Shown: piece after piece, positions 33,349 through 44,867 of the stretch | Layout: each line of letters begins with the position of its first letter | Position numbering within the stretch: the stretch's first letter is position 1 | Assembly: GCA_022579005.1 (NCBI GenBank) | Contig: MU401605.1 | Coordinates: 33,042-97,041, forward strand | Length of the DNA stretch: 64,000 bases | Reading direction: 5' to 3' | DNA from: Poronia punctata | Lineage: Eukaryota > Ascomycota > Sordariomycetes > Xylariales > Xylariaceae | Program-made: the position numbers and the translations under genes | The notes under the pieces: generated by a model | Database searches by the model: none | What the model saw: only the letters and a program-made list of their open reading frames with translations | What the model was told of the DNA's origin: nothing

Positions 33349-34917
33349 GGTGTAGGTAAGAGACTGGATAAAAGATAGAAGGCTTAATTTCGAGTATTTC
33401 CGCTATGGCTTCTACTGTGGGAAATAGAGTTCTGACTCAGCGTTTCTTGTGCGACTTCTTGGAGATATATTCATGTTCTTCTTATTCATAGGGTCTATGG
33501 CATCCACTGCATCCATAGACAAAACCAATCTAGGCTTCCCTCTTCTAGACTAAGTGATGATCCAACCTTGCTAGTCTCGATCGACATGGACTACCATAAG
33601 GGGATCAACGCGACAGTATTCCGCTTTAATCACGGTATAGCTTGCGGCGCTCATAACCTAGTGGCAAGCGATCATTCAAAGCCGGATTATGCACGTTTAG
33701 ACAAAAGGCTTGAGGTGGCGGCGGTCGAGGTTACGTGATGGTCATTTCCTTGAATGCTCCTCACATACATTTTCTTGCATCGCAGAGTGGAGAGTGGGTA
33801 TCACTATCACGAGCTGAATAGAGGAGCCACCCTTGCCCCTTGATATGCTTACGCACCCCGGGGGCGAAATTTGTCCGTACCCCACTCGCCCTGGTCATTT
33901 GTAAACGGATCATGTCGTGCGCACCAGGCCGCTGCTTACTCGTAGGCGATAAACCTGAATCCTGCGGGGAGGAAGCGCCGGCCTTTTGCTCCGGGCTCGG
34001 CTTTGTGCCTGACCAACTATTTGTCTGCCTTGCAATGCCGGCATGTCCTGGGTACCTTGTGTACGAATAGTAGCATTAGCGGACCCCACGCCTCACAGAT
34101 AACCTTACTCCGTGCTCTAACCGACTAAACGCAGTATTATGTCAGGAACTCGAGAGTAACCCTAGAAATAGGGGTGGGGTGCATAACGCTAAAAATAACT
34201 GGATACTCGTAAGACTGCTGAACTACTGTAACTGTCTAGAGACAGCCGCAATGGTAAACAATACAACCTTGGAAGCACCCGAATGCCTCCTGATTTAGAA
34301 CGTGTTCCTGAGTTATACCATACATAGCATTTCTCTGGTTTAATTGGCCAACCCACGTCGAATGATTTCAAAGCAACAATCACCGTGTCTTGCGCTGTCC
34401 CCGAAAGCATCAAAAAGGTGTAGCAAGCGTAAAGAAACATAGAAGCATAAAACTCTGTAGTGTTCTGCCTTAACTAGTAAATGACCAGTTAACTGTTTAG
34501 GATATGCGGACTCGATGTTTGCTACAAACTTTGCCGCCTATCTTATACATCTGCAGATATCAATCGCCTCAGTAAACTCTAAGACCACTGACCAAAATAT
34601 TTCGGTAGACAGGACAACCTAGAAATATTAGTTAGGTAGATAAAATCGGAGTATTAAAAGAGCAGCGCGACCTTGTATCCTATCGGGATCCAGAGATGTA
34701 TGTTATTTCCATTAATAGATTTCTACGCCTTCTGGAAGGTGTGATGTACGGGATGGAATAAAATGTCACCTTTTACGGGAAACTCCAATCGTAATCTCTC
34801 ACCTATACGCGACTTTCGAGCCGAATCTTTGGGGACTTGGTTGAATAAGACACTCTTCTTTATGTCACCGGGACTCAGGACGATACTGAGCATCCCTTGC
34901 GTAGAGAATCGTTAAAG
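33349..34917. other. Intergenic, 1.57 kb, divergent promoter region
   Basis: Separates the aminotransferase gene from the membrane-protein gene. Short open frames (33840-34070, 34189-34440) have no coding support. No repeat of note. Confidence 0.45.
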
Positions 34918-37281
34918 ATGGATATACCCCTCACTCGTCTGGGTACAGACATTGGCAATTCAGACAATCTTCAATACGACGGCTCGTTCCTACGCACACA
35001 CTTAGAATCGTCATCTCCTCATACGTCAATTACCGGCTTGCCGGACTCCTTGTCCCAGCTGGCGAATTCCGCGATAGACGACAATACATGTCAAGATCTA
35101 CCGGTACACCACACTTTGGGTGACGATCCGGAACTCGGCTCGCAGAAGCCAACAGTAGCACTATCTCCATGGCAATCGATCGGCCGTCTTAATGCATACA
35201 TCATTATTTTCGGGACGATTGGGCCAATCTGCACACTCGGCTTTCTCACGTTTCTGTGGGCCGGACAAGGAAAAGATCCGGAGGGCCAGAGTGCCGGCTA
35301 CGTGTGGAGGACGATTATGCTCAGCAACAGGCTCGATCAGCTCGTCACCATATCCGGCCTCATCTTTCGCGAATCGATATTCATGCAGACAACGATCTGC
35401 ACGTCCCTTGTCGCTGCCCTGATGCTGGAACGTCGGTCTATTCCCATTTCTCAGTCGGTACCACTATCAGTTCTCCGGAGCGTCAATTCGGGGCCTCATA
35501 CCCTTGTCAAACTCTTATTGGGAAGAAAGCCGTGGAAATGCATATTCTACCCCGAGTTGTCACTAATTTTACTACTTTCTTTCGGGAATATTGCGATCCG
35601 GTTCTCGTCTACAATCCTACTCTCCGATTTACATCAGCAACCACTCGCGGGCTTCCCATGTCAGCTTACTAAGAATCTCTCAGTACCGCCAGAGAACTGG
35701 TTCTTTTTCGGTTTATGGTCTCGTCCGCCTCGGGATGTCCCCATATTTGGGGAAGTACAATCAGAATATGCTGCAAAGCCGAACAATTTTGGCTTGAGCG
35801 ACACTGGTCTGAAGCGGTATGCAATGCTTCCTTTTAATACGGGCCGAGAGACTATTCGTAGTTATGAGGGCCCGGCTATGGTTTTGAGCTCACGTGTAGC
35901 GTGCATGCCGCCAAAATTATTGGCTAAAGTTGAGTTTGAAGCGGATGCAGCAGTGCCCACCATAAGGCAACGGGTGACTGGCGACATACTAATAGAAGAG
36001 ACGTTGAAGAGATCCGGCTTGTCCTATCAAGGGATGTGCGATCTAGACCACTGTCTGCCGCGAGTTTCTTTTAACTGTTACTTAGCAAGTCCCCTTACCC
36101 ATGGTGATTCTTTGGGAATTACCTTTTGTCCCCTTAGGAGTATTCATCCTAAACAAGTTATTGTAGAGTCGAGATGGGAGATCACAAAGGAACCATGGTC
36201 ACTACCGGCTGATATATACTTGGTGAGCTCTACTAACATATCTCGGGAGGATTGGGAAGAGCTTGGACACGCTTCTACACAGCTACAAGGATATCATACG
36301 AAAGACGAGTGGTCATCTTTTGATTTGGGATCTGGTAGGGTGATTAACCTTACGGTATGCTTCAATGCCGCCAATGTTATGCTTTCAAGCGTTTCAATGC
36401 AGAGGAGCCAAAAGGTCACAGAGCCATCTATAATCGCCAGAGACGGTCAATTTGACACAACCCACGTGCGAAAGTTTCTAGGAGCGGACCCCGAAACCCA
36501 GAGTTTAGAGGAAAGGGGCGTGCTATCAATTACGAACATCACTGACCCGCCCGATCACGTCTTCACAGGCGGGCCAGCCCAAATACCTGTCTCGCAAGTT
36601 GGTGCGACCCAATTACGCATTGCTCCACGTAATCCTTCGACGGCCAATACGACCTACGCTGGTTGTGACCGATGTGAATACTTTGGCAATGACATCGCAC
36701 ATGAATACTCCGGAGTCTTTTTCGACATCTTAATCAATTCCGGGAGAGTCTCGGTCGCACTTCAGACAGTCCACACCATGCTCGCGGGGTCTGTTTACCA
36801 CCAGCTATCGGATTATCTTACTATCCCGATGTCCGTAACCGTGGTGCAGACGTCATCCTCTACAGTTCCGGTCTACTATTCAGGTCTCATCGCCGTCGCA
36901 ATACTAGTGCTGGCCAATACGGGATGCGTCCTCGCAATCACCGCGATGTATCTTCACTACTCACGATACTCCATCATTGGAAACTTCTGGCACGCCGTGT
37001 CACAGGGGATCTCGGACCTGACCTCGGCACTCTTAGTATACGGAAATATGGAGGAGGATAGAAAGATATTCCTGGATGGTAGAGAGCAAGACCTCACTGT
37101 TCGGCTCGCGAGGTCTGTAGTAACGGACCGGGTCGAACTGGTAGAATGCGAACCTCTCCGTGACCCGGGACCGGCTAGGGAGGAGAGGTCAAGACGCACG
37201 GAAACTACTCCAAGGATCAACATGAAGAGGTTGCGCAAAAGGATGGTGGTAAAAAGGAGGCATAATGCCACAGAAAGATAA
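34918..37281 (+). CDS. Multi-pass fungal membrane protein with large extracellular domain, function unknown
   Basis: Single exon; the first ATG is at 34918 (the upstream TTG is not used in eukaryotes), giving 787 residues. About 90 polar residues lead into TM1 (LNAYIIIFGTIGPICTLGFL, about 92-115). A second hydrophobic region lies at about 143-172 and a third at about 214-235. Then about 400 residues of a Cys-containing, N-glycosylation-rich domain follow, and a last TM (SGLIAVAILVLANTGCVLAI, about 656-680) with a long basic cytoplasmic tail (KRLRKRMVVKRR). This 3+1 TM layout with a long outer domain is common in large fungal families of unknown function, which are often expanded and variable between strains. 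I know no reaction for it. Expression would need a plasma-membrane or endomembrane route. Confidence 0.8.
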   Translation: MDIPLTRLGTDIGNSDNLQYDGSFLRTHLESSSPHTSITGLPDSLSQLANSAIDDNTCQDLPVHHTLGDDPELGSQKPTVALSPWQSIGRLNAYIIIFGTIGPICTLGFLTFLWAGQGKDPEGQSAGYVWRTIMLSNRLDQLVTISGLIFRESIFMQTTICTSLVAALMLERRSIPISQSVPLSVLRSVNSGPHTLVKLLLGRKPWKCIFYPELSLILLLSFGNIAIRFSSTILLSDLHQQPLAGFPCQLTKNLSVPPENWFFFGLWSRPPRDVPIFGEVQSEYAAKPNNFGLSDTGLKRYAMLPFNTGRETIRSYEGPAMVLSSRVACMPPKLLAKVEFEADAAVPTIRQRVTGDILIEETLKRSGLSYQGMCDLDHCLPRVSFNCYLASPLTHGDSLGITFCPLRSIHPKQVIVESRWEITKEPWSLPADIYLVSSTNISREDWEELGHASTQLQGYHTKDEWSSFDLGSGRVINLTVCFNAANVMLSSVSMQRSQKVTEPSIIARDGQFDTTHVRKFLGADPETQSLEERGVLSITNITDPPDHVFTGGPAQIPVSQVGATQLRIAPRNPSTANTTYAGCDRCEYFGNDIAHEYSGVFFDILINSGRVSVALQTVHTMLAGSVYHQLSDYLTIPMSVTVVQTSSSTVPVYYSGLIAVAILVLANTGCVLAITAMYLHYSRYSIIGNFWHAVSQGISDLTSALLVYGNMEEDRKIFLDGREQDLTVRLARSVVTDRVELVECEPLRDPGPAREERSRRTETTPRINMKRLRKRMVVKRRHNATER

Positions 37282-37666
37282 GGTTAGTTAAGAAACCAAT
37301 GCTAGGGAAAGGCCGAGCTATCCCGATTCTCTATAGGGTACTGTTAGTTATGTACCTACTTTCAGATATCTTACGTCCGTTTGTTCCCCCAATAGTATTT
37401 TACTATGAAATAGGGTAGCGAGGCCGGGGTCAGTTAAAGGCATATGCTAGGGAGAACTAAACAAGCCCCTAGCTTAGCCCTGGTTGCGAGGTGCGGGAGG
37501 CCGACAGACGTAACCCGAACGCGGATCGGACCGGGCCCGAACATGGAGCCAGGTCTAGGTATCGACCGTACCTAAAAAGCAAATAAAAACCAGACTTCTA
37601 ACGATATACCGACATAGTTGGATTGGCCGCTGGATTGATATAGGCTATTGGCGCTGCCGTGTCCGA
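37282..37666. other. Convergent intergenic region
   Basis: Short 3' spacer before the first MFS relic. No gene or repeat seen. Confidence 0.4.
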
Positions 37667-39252
37667 CTACACAGGTAGGGTGACTGGTCGGGTCTCTTCC
37701 GGAATTCGCACTGCAGAGTCCAGCTTGTTACTTGGCGGCCAAAAAATCGCCCACAAGATTACGGGCGCCAAAGTAACCAATATTAATGCAAGGAGGGTAT
37801 TAGACCACCCGTATCCAAGTCTTGCGTACATGTAAGGTGTAGCGATCGGGAGAAACGCTCCAGCAAGATAACGAAGAGGGAGCACAGTAACCCGACAGCG
37901 GAAGCAGCTCGGTCGCCAAATATATCGACAATGTAACTCATTATCGGGGTAGTGGCGCTCGACAGGGAAAATCCGTAAAGAAAAGTCGAAAGAATGGGGA
38001 CGATGAAGTGCACGCGCTTTTCAACGGCCCAGCCATACAGTAAGACCCCAATGGGGAAGACAAATAGGGCGGGGATGACGGCGATAAGACGGTTTTCTGA
38101 GCGCGGCGCAGCATTCGTATCTTTCTTTTTGTACGGCAAACCCTGCACTAGAAAATAATCAAGCGTAAGGCCGCAGTATAAGCTAGCGAAGAGAGTTCCG
38201 GCGGCTGGCATTTCGGGGTCAGTTTGAAATTCGTACCAAGATCCAGGCATAAAAGTATAGACTTACTCGTGGATAGGTACACGAGACCTGACGATCCTTC
38301 ACTAAAGCCGTACACTTCCTGGAATACGGTGGCATTAGTGGAATTGAGGACGGACAGGTACCCAAAACATATGGCCACATAGAGCCCATCAATACAGCAA
38401 GCCAAGAGCTGCGCAATATTACAAAAGGCCGAGTTATTAGAAAGGAAAGTGCTTTTGGTGCTGCCCAATTTCCATTTCCAAAGATGTCGGGCCGAGCACG
38501 ATCGTCTCTGTTAGACAACCCTTGCTTCTTGATCGCTCTTCGCCTCAGTACCAGTACATACGTCTCTCTCAAAGCAGAGATGCTGATGGGGAGGATAGCG
38601 CCGGTGGCGATGGCCACAACACAGAAAGTCCACCGCCAGTTGAGATACTGAGTGACGTAGCCTCCTAACACTTGCCCAACAGAACTGCCAGCCAGGGGAA
38701 TCAAACTAGCAATTGACAAAGCGAATCCCCGTTGGTTCGGTAAGAATAGATCGCCTGCCACGGCCGGGTTCAGGTTGATAGAGGAAATAGCGGCTCCTGT
38801 AAAGAATCTAAAAACTGTAACCTGACTGATGCTATTACTAAAGCCACCGGCCAGTGTAAAGACCAGCCATAGGACATTGAAGCCGTGCAAGACTGGTAAC
38901 CTGCCGAATCGCTCCGAAAGTGGGCCGATGTAGAAGGCCCCCAGGACTTGACCTAGATTGGGAACGGTAATAAACAAGACGGAGAGGAAGCCGTCGTGAT
39001 TACGAAACTCCTGGGAGATTGCACTGCTTGTCGGCGGGTTGACCACAAGGGATATAGCACTAGAGCAGGGCATCAGAGCATTCGATGGCGAAGATAACGG
39101 AGGCGAGGGGCATACACCATGAGAGACAGCAATACCACCACCAGAAGGATGCGCCATTTGCGAGCCTTATACCATTCATGCGGCAGCACCAGCTCCACAT
39201 CATACGTGGGCGCAGGCCGGGGGCCAGGCTCCTCGACCTCGGGTTTATGCAT
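37667..39252 (-). pseudogene. Decayed MFS transporter gene (DHA1-like, 12-TM) with frameshifts
   Basis: The pieces on the minus strand follow the order of one MFS protein. The N-terminal cytosolic part starts at ATG 39252 (MHKPEVEEPG...) and ends in WRILLVVVLLSLMVYAP. The core (about 39100-38440) has motif A-like GPLSERFGRLPVLHG and SVGQVLGGYVTQYLNWRW. Next come DGLYVAICFGYLSVL to SGLVYLST, a genuine intron at 38266-38205 (GTAAGT donor, ACTGAC branch), and the C-terminal half (AGTLFASLYCGLTLDYF, then YLAGAFLPIATPYMYARLG). The frame changes near 39100, between about 38440 and 38410, and near 37890, in places with no room for an intron, so at least two and probably three indels break it. In life the family exports small molecules across the plasma membrane. 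Assembly error is a weaker alternative. Confidence 0.75.
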
Positions 39253-39476
39253 CGCAGAAGAGGACAAGGAAGAGGGGTCGTGACGATCTGACGACACGAC
39301 TGCTTCACGGGCTTCGGCGGTCTTGGGCGATGGTTCGAAAGTAGTTATCGCTTCCTACGACGCGGAGTCATCTTCTCGAATCCAGAACGTGAATAAAGTA
39401 AATAACTTAGGTAGGTAGTTAGCATAGCTTTTTTCCCGGCTCTGGCGGGGGAGGGGGGGACAAATCAAATGCAATG

Positions 39477-40830
39477 TCAAAAGTTTGGAAAACCAACGAT
39501 TGGCGGAGAATGCTCTAATGGCCCTGCATACCTGTCTTCCAGAGTGACGACATCTGGGACCTTTCCTAGCAAGTCACATAACGCTGACTGATCTTCCATC
39601 TGCCCGTCCTGTTGCTGTCTTTTGATGAACAAGCTTGCTACAAACTCGCACAGCATCAGGCCTGCCATAACAGCAAACGGTAGACCTAACCACATAGATC
39701 CCAGATCTAGTCCGGCCACAAATAAGCCGCTGAAAACGGGCCCTGTCACGCTTCGCACGATAATGCTGAGAGTAAGCGCCGCGCTGTAGATAGCGCCCAA
39801 ATAGATTGATGGAATAGTACTGCCCATTAGGCTCATGAGTAAACCATTGGTGCAGCAGACTGCAGCTGCCAATCGATATCAATAAGAGCCCGATGACTTC
39901 TATGGACAGTATCGGGGCCGAGGCAAGAACGAGAAGGCCGGAAGTTGTTGCAGCGATAGAAACTATAGCGTAAAGCCGATCACGCGGCCATGGGGCCCAA
40001 CCTAGGCGTACAGTCAGAATCCGGGTGAGCAAAGGCAAAACTACCAAAGCCATCAGGCCTTGCGCGCCTTGAAATAGCGATAATAGTACGCTGCCCCGAG
40101 GATAAGATAGGTTGAACTTGACATTCGAATATTGTAAGCCGAGGGAATTGAAGAGCTCGCGCGCTGCGGTCTGTAGAGCGAAGATGCAGAGCATTAACAG
40201 CGCCTGCGGATTCCTTACCAGCACACGGAGGGAGGCGAACAGACGAGTATAAGGCCGGGTTGGCTTAGTAGAGTCAGCGGAACCTCCTTCTTGCGTCAAC
40301 GGGGCATTAGATGGCGTAGCGCTTTGCTTTAGATGAAGGGTCTCGGGGGTTAAGCTCGCGATTAAGAATGCACCAAAGAACGAGGTGGCGGCAGAAAGCA
40401 GAAGGACGGTCCAAACGCGGCCACTTTCCATCAGTGCGGCGCTGATAGCAGGGCCGAAAAACCCGGCGATAACATCGGTCGCGTGGAGCCATAAGAAGAT
40501 TTGCGCCCGCTCAAATGGCGTGGTGATATCGGTTATCATGACATGCGCTACGCTAGACTGGACCGGGTCTCCGCCACCGACAAAGAGAAATGCGCCGGAC
40601 AGCCAAGCACAGCGGATAGAGAGAAACCGGAAATAACAAACGGCCAATACCCAGGTAAAAGAAAATGCCATTCTAGCACCACTAAGCATAAGCACGCGTC
40701 TGCAACCGATACTGTCCGCAAGCAGCGTGTAAGGGACGGTGCATAGAACTCCCGCCAGAACAGGCGTCAATTGAAGGAACCCTCGTATAAGTGCAAGTTC
40801 TGCCTGCACCGCCCTATCCTTGCAGCTATA
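39477..40830 (-). pseudogene. 5'-truncated, frameshifted MFS transporter gene
   Basis: The minus-strand frame reads CKDRAVQAELALIRGFLQ, the usual sequence just before TM2 of a fungal MFS family, then a motif A-like LLADSIGCRRVLML and further TM segments to VIGLLLISIGS. At about 39868 the frame shifts by one and continues VCCTNGLLMSLMGSTIP to the C-terminal TMs and KRQQQDGQ; there is no room for an intron. TM1 and the start codon are missing. The coding match ends at about 40830 (just after a TAG that could once have been an acceptor) in a 130-bp AT-rich patch with no hydrophobic exon found beyond. So the gene is both truncated and frameshifted. It lies in tandem with the other MFS relic and belongs to a different MFS subfamily. 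Confidence 0.75.
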
Positions 40831-41339
40831 TTGCTAGGATTTAACAAGATTTGGTATAAAAATAGCAAAACTTAGATCCTTTAACCTCTAACTATACTTC
40901 TATACTTCTATATACTATAATTACCCCTTAACCTATAACACCTTACCTCATAGGCACATCGTAGGCCATTGGGCCAGCGGTCCCGCTTTTCACTTTTATC
41001 CTTCTCTAATTGGCCTTTTCGGCATCAGGGGTGTATAGGGTCATATAAATATAACTCTTTTATCTAGTTGACGTGCTTTTCTCCAACAACGTAGATGTCA
41101 CACATGGTGAAATGTAGCATCGACAACATGATGATCGCCCGGCCCCTTAAATATTATTGATCTCCCTTCCCCGCTCTCGCCCTTTTTCTCGTTCTCTCTT
41201 TACTTTTCTCCCACATCATCCAGACCAGACAACATCGTAGTGTACAGTTCATAGTAATTGGCTGCCTTGTACCTACCTACTACGCTTAATTTAAGCAAGT
41301 ATCAAACCCGGCCGAGACGTCCTAAACCAAAAAGTACCG
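40831..41339. other. Junction and promoter region with AT-rich patch
   Basis: The first ~130 bp (40831-40960) are AT-rich with repeated 'ctatacttctatact', unlike the flanks. The rest is pyrimidine-rich and probably the promoter/leader of the surface-protein gene at 41340. No signal-peptide exon could be found here. Confidence 0.4.
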
Positions 41340-42927
41340 ATGACTGAGTGTGAGGTAACAGTTAGCAGCCAGGAAGATGCCGAGAAGCTTGAAGGATGTG
41401 ATGCTATCTACATTCAGAACGCAACAGGCACACTCACATTCACCAACCTGAATAAAGCAGGAGGAATGGCTTTCGAAAACAATCCCAACCTAACGGCAAT
41501 AAGTTTCCCCCTACTTTCTGACCTTGGGGGGATTAAGATCACCGATGTACCAGCGTTGAAAAATGTATCGATTCCATCACTATCCGCTAGACCTGATGGT
41601 CTTCCAATTGGTCTTAGCATCTCCAACGCACCAATCCTCGAGTTCATCAACTTTAAGTTCAGCCTTTGCGATAACATAGAACTGTTCGATATAAGCGAGT
41701 CCATACAAGTCCTATCAGACGACATTATAGACATGCCTTCCATACTAACCGACAACTGTGGTTCGTTTGTACAGTTGTTTGACAAGGTCAGGACTATCAT
41801 GTTTCTTGAGATAACAACTTCCCATCCTCAGGATCATTGCATTTTTAAACTACCGAAATTATCGTCCATTAGAGGTATCAATATTACACATGTTGGAGGT
41901 CGTTTCAGCCTCGGGCCGTCCAACGAGTCCTGGCCCGGCTACGAGTTGGAAGGTACTATCCAGGTCAATGACAGCATAAGAATTCAATCCACCTCAACCA
42001 TCGGAAATCCATTTACCCAGTTCGATTTTGGTCCAATCGGCACGATTGCAAATTTTCTACTTCTCGACTCGGACGCGAACGCAACTTTCAATTTCGCCGG
42101 GTTAACTAATGTTGGGCTCAACCTGTCGGTTTCCAATCATAGAGAAACATATTGCCTTTTCGACCGTCTTGTAAACGTCGAGTACCTATCGATCTACAAC
42201 AGCACAAATTCCTTTTTCAGCTTTGAACAACTTGAAAGAGTAAGGAGTTTAACGATTCTCGACAACATCAAGACAACTGTTCCTCTATTTCCACGGCTGG
42301 AAAGGGCAGTAGACATACATCTCCGAGGAAACATTGATACGTAAGCAATAAACACTTCCTAAACACACAGGTGACGGTGTTTAATAATACATACTGGAAA
42401 CCAGGTCAGGCGGGCCAAACATCTTCCCATCCCTAACGTTGGTCAGTGGGAGCGTTGTGATCGAACCCTGGAATGAAGATTTCAACTGCTCAAAGCTGGT
42501 ATCCCAATGGAGGGACAACGTGATCCATACTCTCAAGTGCAACGGGACAGACAACGGGACAGAGACGACCCAAACTCCAAGCAGGGGTAGTACTCGGTTA
42601 CCATCGAGTACATTGGCTGGCATCGGAGTAGGATCAGGTATATTTGGGTTAGGGATAGTCGTGGCCCTGATCTGGCTGTGTCTTCGGCTTAGGCGTCGAC
42701 TCAGGGCGCTAGAAACGGCACATAAACGAGGCGACATGGAACCGACGGACGAGAACTCCAGGGCCGACGTGAGCGGACTACACGAAATTAACCCTGGAGG
42801 AATGACTGAAGGGTTAAGGGAGAAGCCGGACGACCATCTTCCGAATTGGAGGATTAGGAACGAACTGCCAGACAACCAAATTGTCGAGCTCCCTGTTAGG
42901 GAGACGGAGCTACCTACCAGTCCTTGA
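41340..42927 (+). CDS. Cell-surface L-domain (Ecm33/SPS2-like) protein with C-terminal TM helix
   Basis: Exons 41340-42340 and 42405-42927 join over a 64-bp intron (GTAAGC donor, AACCAG acceptor) to give 507 residues. The N-terminus (CEVTVSSQEDAEKLEGCDAI) and the following regular 20-25-residue strands (LTFTNLNKAGGMAFENNP, LSDLGGIKITDVPALKNVSI) match the receptor L-domain repeat of Ecm33-type fungal wall proteins. There are many N-x-S/T sites. A single TM helix (about 404-428, LAGIGVGSGIFGLGIVVALI) is followed by a basic stop-transfer RLRRRLR and an acidic tail of about 70 residues. A TM anchor in place of a GPI signal makes it receptor-like. No signal peptide precedes the first L-domain strand, so either an upstream exon is missed or the 5' end is lost. 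Its 3' end is within 100 bp of the AT-rich block. Confidence 0.72.
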
Positions 42928-42999
42928 CGACCGCTGGCCTCTGACTAGGCAGGTGATATACCTGCGCATAGGGTCACCTATAGGCCTAGGTAATCAATT

Positions 43000-43200
43000 T
43001 ACCTTATGGGTTTTTAAGAGCGCAGGTTTTCTGACTTAGTTAAAAAAAAAGAATTGTTTTCTATATAGCTTATATAGCTAATACTTGCGCGCTTTACCTT
43101 ATACTATTGCAACTTATAATAGTATATTAGTTTGCTTTATAAGTTTATAAAAGCGCAGGTTTTTTAACTTTGTTAAATTTCTTTTTAGCTTTTTATTTAA
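43000..43200. repeat. Two diverged copies of the ~125-bp repeat family
   Basis: The phrase gcgcaggttttttaactt recurs at about 43020 and 43153, each followed by a T/A run and 'tatatagcttatatag'. It matches the tandem array at 44.87-45.37 kb. Confidence 0.75.
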
Positions 43201-44867
43201 ACTATATAGCTTATATAGTGTTATAGTTTTAGTTTTAGTGCTTATATATATAAGCTAAGTTTATATTAAAACGCTTATATAAATAAATATAAAAAATCTT
43301 TACTTTTTAAAAAAACCTTTTTTTTTATATAATAATAATAAGTTATTATAAACTTTTTAATAGTATAAACTATAATAGTTTATTATACTTTATAAAAATC
43401 TTTTATTAATTTTTATTAATAAAACTTTTAGCTAATATATTTACTATATTATATTTATAATAAACTGCTATAAACTTATTATTAAAATAAACTTACACTT
43501 TATATTTATATTGCTGCTTACTAAATAAAACTTATAATATATTAATATAAAGCTAAAAAACTACTTACTTATTAATACTATTATAATATTATTATATTTA
43601 TTTTAATATATACTTTAAAAGTATATTATAAACTTTAAATTTAATAATACTTTATTTTATTAACTAACTTTTTTTTTTTGCTTTAGCTATAGCTTAATAG
43701 TATTAATGCAATTTTAGCTTTTTTTAGCTTTTTAATAAATTATTTATAAACTTAATACTAACTACTATATTTTTATTAACTACTTTTACTATAATAAACT
43801 AGCTAGTAAAAAGCTAGCAAAAATTTTATAGCTTATTAATAATATTATAATAAACAGGTTTTAATAAGTTAATAAATTATAATAATAAATAAGCTTAAAT
43901 AATAAATAATTTAAGTAGCTTTAATAACGCGCTAATAAATTAAAAGTAGTAAACTAGCAACTTTATTTTAAAAAACAATAGCTAAAAAAAACATACTAAG
44001 CTTTAAAATAATTTTGCTATTATTAAAAAATAATATTAAAATATTATTAATAAAAAAATATTATTAATAAAAAAATATTATTACTGCTTAGCTAAAATAA
44101 ATAGTATAATAATATAATAAAGTATAATAAAACAATATATAGCTTTAAGCTAAAATAATAACGTTATAAAGCTAGCTTAGTAGCGTTTTATAAAAAATAG
44201 CTACTTTATAAAAACTTGCTTTAACTTTACTACTTAGTATACTTATAGCTTTAAACTTTATTGCTTTTATATTTTAAGTTAAATTTTTTTTAGCGCTGCT
44301 ATTTTGCTAGCTTATTATATATATAAAAAACTACTATATAACTAAATTAATAGCCTTTTTTTTTAATAAATTAAAAAAGATAATAAAAAGTAATAAAAAA
44401 ATATATTAACTAGTATTGCTAACTTAAACTTAAATTTGCTTTAAATAAAAACTATTACTTAATACTAGTAAATAAAATTTTATTTACTTACTTTAGCTTT
44501 TTTAGTATAGTATTTATATAAGTTTAATTATAAGTTAAATAAGTATTAAATAGCTTGCTAGCTAAAAAAACTATAATAATATACTAGCAAACTTAAATAT
44601 GTTTTATATTATTATTAATATTTACTTAAAAGCTTTTTAAAAGTTTAAAAAATTAAAATAAAGCAATACTTTATTTACTAGCTTTATTTTTACTTTTATT
44701 TAACTTATTAATAAAAGCTAATATACTTTTTTATAATAAGTTAAATAGCTTTAAGCTAAAGTTAATAAAAAACTTTAAAACGTTTTTATTTTATAAATAA
44801 GTTGCTTTAAACTTAATAATATTATAGCTTAAATAAACCTTTTATAATAGCTTTTAAATATCAATCT

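Noticed and set aside
38205..38266. Reading this stretch as a third frameshift of the MFS relic
   Set aside because: It is a proper intron with GTAAGT donor, ACTGAC branch site and CCAG acceptor; the real frame breaks are elsewhere.
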